A stretch of 10,150 bases of DNA from Deltaproteobacteria bacterium (GTDB taxonomy: Bacteria > Desulfobacterota > Syntrophia > Syntrophales > Smithellaceae). The translations under genes and the position numbers were made by a program. Shown piece by piece: positions 7,521 through 10,150 of the stretch. Location of the stretch: positions 1 to 10,150 of the forward strand of contig SBEK01000144.1 of the NCBI GenBank assembly GCA_009668925.1. The letters run 5' to 3'. The notes beneath the pieces are model-generated. The model was given only the letters and a program-made list of their open reading frames with translations, did no database searches and had not been told where the DNA came from. Position 1 is the stretch's first letter. The number at the start of each line of letters is the position of its first letter.

Positions 7521-7658
7521 AACGCTTTATTGCCGAAAATCCTTTAAGTGCTTAATATAATATCACTTGACAGCTCTAATGGTCTGGGGCAAAAAGGTAA
7601 GAAAGCTTTGGTGCAACAAGCGGAAGAAATCTATTGTCAATCCGGGAGGATGATTTAA

Positions 7659-7867
7659 ATGCATAGAGAATTTAGTGTCGTTATCGAAAGGATGAAGACG
7701 GATTTTTTGTAGCTTCAGTTCCATCTTTGCGGGGATGTCACACTCAGGCGAAGTCTCTTGATCTTCTGATGAAACGAGTGAAAGAGGCAATTGAACTGTG
7801 TCTAGAGGAAGAAGATCCGGTCTGTACCGAATTTATCGGGGTTCAACGAGTGGCGGTTAACGCATGA
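7659..7867 (+). pseudogene. hicB: hicB antitoxin, inactivated by a one-base frameshift
   Basis: The ATG at 7659, with GGGAGG 10 bases upstream, encodes MHREFSVVIE and would then stop at TAG 7710-7712. Shifting frame at 7689-7691 restores an unmistakable HicB: DEDGFFVASVPSLRGCHTQA, then a helix LDLLMKRVKEAIELCLEEE, ending at TGA 7865-7867. One base of what should be an arginine codon (AG at 7689-7690, expected AGN) is missing. HicB antitoxins bind HicA and their own operator; this copy would give only a 17-residue peptide. The gene overlaps hicA by ATGA, the usual translational coupling, so it was once a normal hicBA operon. A sequencing or assembly error could mimic the frameshift, but hicA next door carries its own lesion. 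Confidence 0.85.
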
Positions 7868-8088
7868 GCCGCATTTCTGCCGTTACGGGTCAGCGTCTTA
7901 TTAAAGCTCTGAGAAAAGCGGGCTTTGAAGTCATTCGAAGTAAAGGCAGTCACCATTGTTAAAAGCATAATGATGGCAGATGGACCGTTGTGCCTGTGCA
8001 TGCGGGTGAAACAATAGGCCGTGGGCTACTCGCTCAAATTATCCGAGACTGCGAACTTTCGGCAGAAGATTTACAAAAATTGCTCTGA
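7864..8088 (+). pseudogene. hicA: hicA mRNA-interferase toxin, inactivated by an in-frame stop
   Basis: The reading frame from ATG 7864 gives a typical HicA: ISAVTGQRLIKALRKAGFEV, then the active-site region RSKGSHH with the catalytic-type histidine at residue 30 or 31, then a TAA at 7960-7962 (codon 33). After the stop the same frame continues as HicA for 41 more codons (RWTVVPVHAGETIGRGLL... ending QKLL) to TGA 8086-8088. Relatives often have leucine at or beside this codon, so a TTA-to-TAA change would explain the stop. HicA is a small double-stranded-RNA-binding-fold ribonuclease that cleaves mRNA; the truncated 32-residue product should be inactive. The otherwise well-kept remainder suggests the stop is recent. 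Confidence 0.87.
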
Positions 8089-8161
8089 ACAGGTCACTAG
8101 CCATATTTTCAATCATTTGATCTAATCCTGCCCATCAAGAAATTCGTGGAGAAAAAAGTCC
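8089..8161. other. Short spacer between hicA remnant and lexA promoter
   Basis: AT-rich spacer with no open frame worth calling and no clear terminator for the preceding genes. Confidence 0.4.
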
Positions 8162-8190
8162 TTGACAATAGAACGTACGTTCTATATATA
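8162..8190 (+). promoter_or_regulatory. lexA promoter, near-consensus sigma70
   Basis: TTGACA (8162-8167, perfect), 17-base spacer, TATATA (8185-8190, 5 of 6). The operator palindrome fills the spacer exactly, so a bound repressor would block polymerase. Predicted transcription start is near 8197, right at the lexA ATG (8198). Confidence 0.8.
8168..8185. promoter_or_regulatory. SOS-box-like operator: perfect 18-bp palindrome
   Basis: ATAGAACGTACGTTCTAT is its own reverse complement. Its core GAAC-GTAC-GTTC fits the GAAC-N4-GTTC LexA box known from Bacillus-type and actinobacterial SOS systems. It does not fit the Escherichia coli CTGT-N8-ACAG box. Its place between -35 and -10 of the lexA-like gene strongly suggests autorepression. 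Confidence 0.85.
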
Positions 8191-8197
8191 AGGAGCC

Positions 8198-8785
8198 ATG
8201 AAAAAAACCCGCGACATAAAGTCCGTTGAACAGAGTCTGGTTTCTTTTTACCGCAACCAGAAACGCATGCCGACCTACACCGAGATGATGGACCTGTTTG
8301 ACGTGCGCTCCAAAAGCGTCGTTTCTTACTGGGTTGACAAACTCATCGAAAAAGGAATTCTCGAAAAAGACGCCCAGGGATATCTCAAGCTGTCGGGGAT
8401 TTCCTTCGGCATTCCGCTGGTCGGCAGCATTGCCGCCGGCCTTCCCGCCTCCGCCGAAGAAAACGCCCATGACATTGTATCCATGGACGACTACCTGGTC
8501 GACAAACCCGAATCTTCCTTTCTCCTGACCGTTACCGGAGATTCGATGATCGGTGCCGGCATTATGGACGGCGATCTGGTCGTGGTTGACCGCAACCGCC
8601 AGCCCCAAAACGGGGACATTGTTCTGGCCGAAGTCGACGGCCAGTGGACGATGAAATATTTCCGCAGACGGGGCAGAGAGGTTGTTCTGGAGGCGGCCAA
8701 TCCGGCCTATCCCACGATCTATCCCCGGGAAGAACTCAAAATAGGCGGCGTGATCACCGCCTCCGTCAGAAAATATCTGATGTAA
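8198..8785 (+). CDS. lexA: LexA-like SOS repressor (S24 self-cleaving protease)
   Basis: 195 residues. An N-terminal winged helix-turn-helix (about 5-66: RMPTYTEMMDLFDVRSKSVVSY and a wing ending DAQGYLKL) is joined to a C-terminal S24 domain. The self-cleavage site is Ala80-Gly81 in GSIAAGLP, the serine is Ser116 in TGDSMIGAGIMDGDLV, and the lysine is Lys153 in WTMKYF, so the autoproteolysis set is complete. LexA represses damage-response genes and cleaves itself when RecA is activated. The DNA-binding half differs from the usual LexA N-terminus (no LTxRQ start), so a LexA paralogue or phage-like repressor is possible, but the operator in its own promoter favours a true LexA role. AAGGAG (8190-8195) lies only 2 bases before the ATG and inside the -10/start region, so the message may be leaderless. 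The next gene follows after 31 bases. Confidence 0.85.
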   Translation: MKKTRDIKSVEQSLVSFYRNQKRMPTYTEMMDLFDVRSKSVVSYWVDKLIEKGILEKDAQGYLKLSGISFGIPLVGSIAAGLPASAEENAHDIVSMDDYLVDKPESSFLLTVTGDSMIGAGIMDGDLVVVDRNRQPQNGDIVLAEVDGQWTMKYFRRRGREVVLEAANPAYPTIYPREELKIGGVITASVRKYLM

Positions 8786-8816
8786 CCCGGATCAGAAGAA
8801 AAGGAGCACAGAGACC

Positions 8817-9044
8817 ATGCAGACCGCAAGCGGCATTTCCACCTTGCAGATAACGATCAACGAAAACCGGACCAGACCTACCGACCGGGAACTGTTCCGG
8901 GAAAAGATGCGCCGGGCCGAGGAGACGGACTGGGATCAGGTGATCGCCCGGATCGATACCTACACCGCCCGGGCCGGTGCTGCTTTGCTGGCGCTGTCCA
9001 TCCTGTATTTCGCGCCGATTCTCGTTTCCATACTATTGAGGTAA
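8817..9044 (+). CDS. Unrecognised small single-pass membrane protein in the lexA operon
   Basis: 75 residues; no family recognised. Residues 1-51 are hydrophilic and rich in arginine and acidic residues (PTDRELFREKMRRAEETDWD, 21-40). Residues about 52-74 form one strongly hydrophobic helix ending ILVSILLR, so the protein should be anchored by its C-terminus with the charged N-terminal part in the cytoplasm. AAGGAG (8801-8806) lies 10 bases before the ATG, a good ribosome site. It starts 31 bases after lexA with no terminator between, so it should be induced with lexA. Small membrane proteins under LexA control that stop division are known elsewhere (Caulobacter SidA, Bacillus YneA); a similar role here is inference from position and topology only, as no sequence likeness to them was noticed. 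Confidence 0.75.
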   Translation: MQTASGISTLQITINENRTRPTDRELFREKMRRAEETDWDQVIARIDTYTARAGAALLALSILYFAPILVSILLR

Positions 9045-9050
9045 ACGGCA

Positions 9051-9079
9051 TCCCGGCAGTCGGGAAGGATCTGCCGGGA
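9051..9079 (+). other. GC-rich hairpin between the small membrane gene and the HicB-like gene
   Basis: TCCCGGCAG (9051-9059) pairs perfectly with CTGCCGGGA (9071-9079) around an 11-base loop. No run of T follows, so it is not a standard intrinsic terminator. It may partly stop, stabilise or process the message between the two genes. Confidence 0.55.
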
Positions 9080-9108
9080 ATGATCTAGTTAATCCTGGAG
9101 GCAAAGCC

Positions 9109-9312
9109 ATGAATATCGGGATTGTTTTGGAGAAAAGTCCGGAGGGAGGCTACACGGCGGTCGTTCCCTCTCTGCCGGGCTGTATAAGCGAGGGAGGCAG
9201 CAGAGAGGAAGCGCTCAGGCGCATCAGGGAAGCGGTTGAACGTTATCTGGAGCGCATCGAAGATGATGACGTATTTGCCGCCAATTCCGAAATGATCGAA
9301 ATGGTTATCTGA
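9109..9312 (+). CDS. HicB-family antitoxin-like protein without a HicA partner
   Basis: 67 residues. The partial RNase-H-like HicB fold is plain: MNIGIVLEKSPEGGYTAVVP, then SLPGCISEGGSREEALRR and an amphipathic helix IREAVERYLER. There is no C-terminal DNA-binding helix-turn-helix, as in the short HicB-like group. GGAGG lies about 8 bases before the ATG. No HicA-like frame was found on either side; the following 230 bases hold no gene. It may be an orphan antitoxin, a remnant of a lost pair, or a member of the short group with another role. The gene is intact, unlike the hicB 1.2 kb upstream, and is not a duplicate of it at the sequence level. It could be read from the lexA promoter if the hairpin before it is leaky. 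Confidence 0.8.
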   Translation: MNIGIVLEKSPEGGYTAVVPSLPGCISEGGSREEALRRIREAVERYLERIEDDDVFAANSEMIEMVI

Positions 9313-9544
9313 TCGTCCTGTCCGGTGTGCTCCTTCCCAAGTTCAAGAGGTGTGTAAAAAAGCAGAGCCTCTCCCCGACGTTTTGCCCTTCGGCCGTTTC
9401 ACCAGGCGGTGCGCCGCAAATCCCTTGGCGCAGTTTATGAAGAACCGGGCTGCCACCCCTTGTTCTAGGGAGATTTACGATCATTCACGGTCAGGCAACA
9501 CAACCAAAATAGGCAAAGAAGCGTTGGACGCGCTGCACAGGGTG
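9313..9544. other. Gap without a callable gene; possible fragment on the minus strand
   Basis: The plus-strand open frame here is mostly the antisense of the DoxX gene and looks like no protein. On the minus strand a frame of about 40 codons stays open from about 9465 to 9345 (for example RFFINCAKGFAAHRLVKRPK) without a ribosome site. Two weak hairpins are seen: TGCGCC/GGCGCA (9410-9415 with 9427-9432) and AGAGG/CCTCT (9346-9350 with 9368-9372). It may be decayed coding or repeat DNA. Confidence 0.35.
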
Positions 9545-9934
9545 CTAGTCTTTTTTATCAATACTCCATTTTACCCCGCCGCGGCAGGCGATGTAGAGAA
9601 AAGCCAGACAGAACATGATCGCCAGTTCCCCCTTGTTGATGGCCGGAAAGATCTGCGCGCCCAGCTGGAATTTCCAGTGGTACTGGATATAAGCCACAGC
9701 CATCATGCCGCTGCAAATGAAAGCCGCTCCGCGAGTCAGCAGCCCCAGCATGATGAGCAATCCTCCGACAAGCTCGATAATTCCGCCGATCCAGAGTTGG
9801 GACCCAACCGGAGGTCTGAATTCGGAAAGGAAGCCTAAAATTTTCTGCGAACCGTGAAAGGCTAACATAAATCCGGCAACAATCCTTAACAGGGCGTAAG
9901 CATAATCCGCATACTTCTCTAACCATTTCATCAT
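9545..9934 (-). CDS. DoxX family integral membrane protein
   Basis: 129 residues (or 128 from the second Met). Four hydrophobic helices at about 12-27, 47-66, 68-85 and 103-118 and the motif LRIVAGFMLAFHGSQKILGF mark the DoxX family, small inner-membrane proteins related to the quinol-linked DoxD/DoxX group. In bacteria many members are of unknown function, some tied to redox or sulfur stress; no specific reaction can be named. AGGAGG (9940-9945) lies 5 bases before the first ATG (9934) and 8 before the second (9931), so the second may be the true start. It appears to be a single-gene unit, convergent with the HicB-like gene. Confidence 0.88.
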   Translation of the reverse strand: MMKWLEKYADYAYALLRIVAGFMLAFHGSQKILGFLSEFRPPVGSQLWIGGIIELVGGLLIMLGLLTRGAAFICSGMMAVAYIQYHWKFQLGAQIFPAINKGELAIMFCLAFLYIACRGGVKWSIDKKD

Positions 9935-10150
9935 CGTATCCTCCTATCATGTAATGAGTGCTGCTTTTTGCCTTGCGGGCCGGTATCGTTTCTAATCTCA
10001 CGTGAGGCCTGCATGAATTGCACTGTGAAATCTTAAGGGAAAAAGGCCGATAAACAATGGTAGTTAAATAGTAGAATCATGTCAGGCAAATCCTATCTAT
10101 TTTGATACGGAGAAATCACGCCGTGTATTGATTGAGGCGCTCCGCGGTGA
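9935..10150. other. DoxX upstream region and right edge
   Basis: No complete gene. A 10-bp perfect palindrome, CTCACGTGAG (9997-10006), lies about 60 bases upstream of doxX and could be an operator. From 10068 to the edge a plus-strand frame is open (ending FDTEKSRRVLIEALRG), but it has no start codon with a ribosome site near its beginning, so it is not called as a gene. Confidence 0.35.

Noticed and set aside
7546..7568. AAGTG/CACTT inverted repeat after the solute-binding gene as a terminator
   Set aside because: Only five base pairs around an AT-rich 13-base loop and no T run; too weak to call.
7567..7595. TTGACA at 7567 as a hicBA promoter
   Set aside because: The matching -10 position reads CAAAAA (3 of 6), so the promoter is unsupported although the -35 is perfect.
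9350..9838. 162-residue plus-strand open frame
   Set aside because: Most of it is antisense to the DoxX gene, which has four membrane helices and a perfect AGGAGG.
1..10150. CRISPR array, tRNA, rRNA or insertion sequence
   Set aside because: No regularly spaced repeats, no cloverleaf or rRNA-like stretch, and no transposase with terminal repeats were seen on either strand.

Overview
The window looks like chromosomal DNA of a strictly anaerobic, Gram-negative-like bacterium with fairly high GC genes. The main clues are a two-subunit thiamine-diphosphate 2-oxoacid:ferredoxin oxidoreductase with a fused gamma-alpha chain, an ADP-forming type acyl-CoA synthetase, a CoA-transferase of the 4-hydroxybutyrate type, and a lipoprotein solute-binding protein. 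This mix of acyl-CoA/organic-acid genes fits fermentative or syntrophic Desulfobacterota (Syntrophus/Smithella-like). That placement is an inference from gene content, not from a marker gene.

Layout. Positions 1-625 (minus) hold the N-terminal part of an ADP-forming acyl-CoA synthetase, cut by the window edge. It diverges across a ~420-base regulatory gap, which contains a perfect 15-bp tandem repeat, from a two-gene operon on the plus strand: an alpha/beta hydrolase (1046-1873) and a CoA-transferase (1892-3190). This operon ends only 7 bases from the convergent end of korB (3198-3983, minus), which lies behind korA (4006-5742, minus). korA has a near-consensus promoter with an inverted repeat at the predicted transcription start. 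It diverges from a family 5 extracellular solute-binding lipoprotein (about 5874-7520, plus) that has no permease genes beside it.

Positions 7521-10150 are different in character. A hicB-hicA toxin-antitoxin pair (7659-8088) is clearly recognisable but dead: hicB has a one-base frameshift and hicA an in-frame TAA. Next comes a LexA-like self-cleaving repressor (8198-8785), whose promoter has a perfect 18-bp palindrome of the GAAC-N4-GTTC type between the -35 and -10 boxes. Behind it are an unrecognised 75-residue protein with one C-terminal membrane helix (8817-9044), a hairpin, and an intact HicB-like protein without a partner (9109-9312). A DoxX-family membrane protein lies on the minus strand (9545-9934). 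The last ~215 bases hold no callable gene.

How the genes work together. In the first 5.7 kb the enzymes all handle acyl-CoA thioesters. KorAB links 2-oxoacids, acyl-CoA and reduced ferredoxin; the CoA-transferase swaps CoA between acids; the ADP-forming synthetase can release the acid with ATP formation; the hydrolase may act on a related ester or thioester. The physiological substrate cannot be read from the sequence. The lexA stretch reads as a damage-response unit. Its small membrane protein is the most interesting unknown, because small membrane proteins under LexA control in other bacteria arrest cell division.
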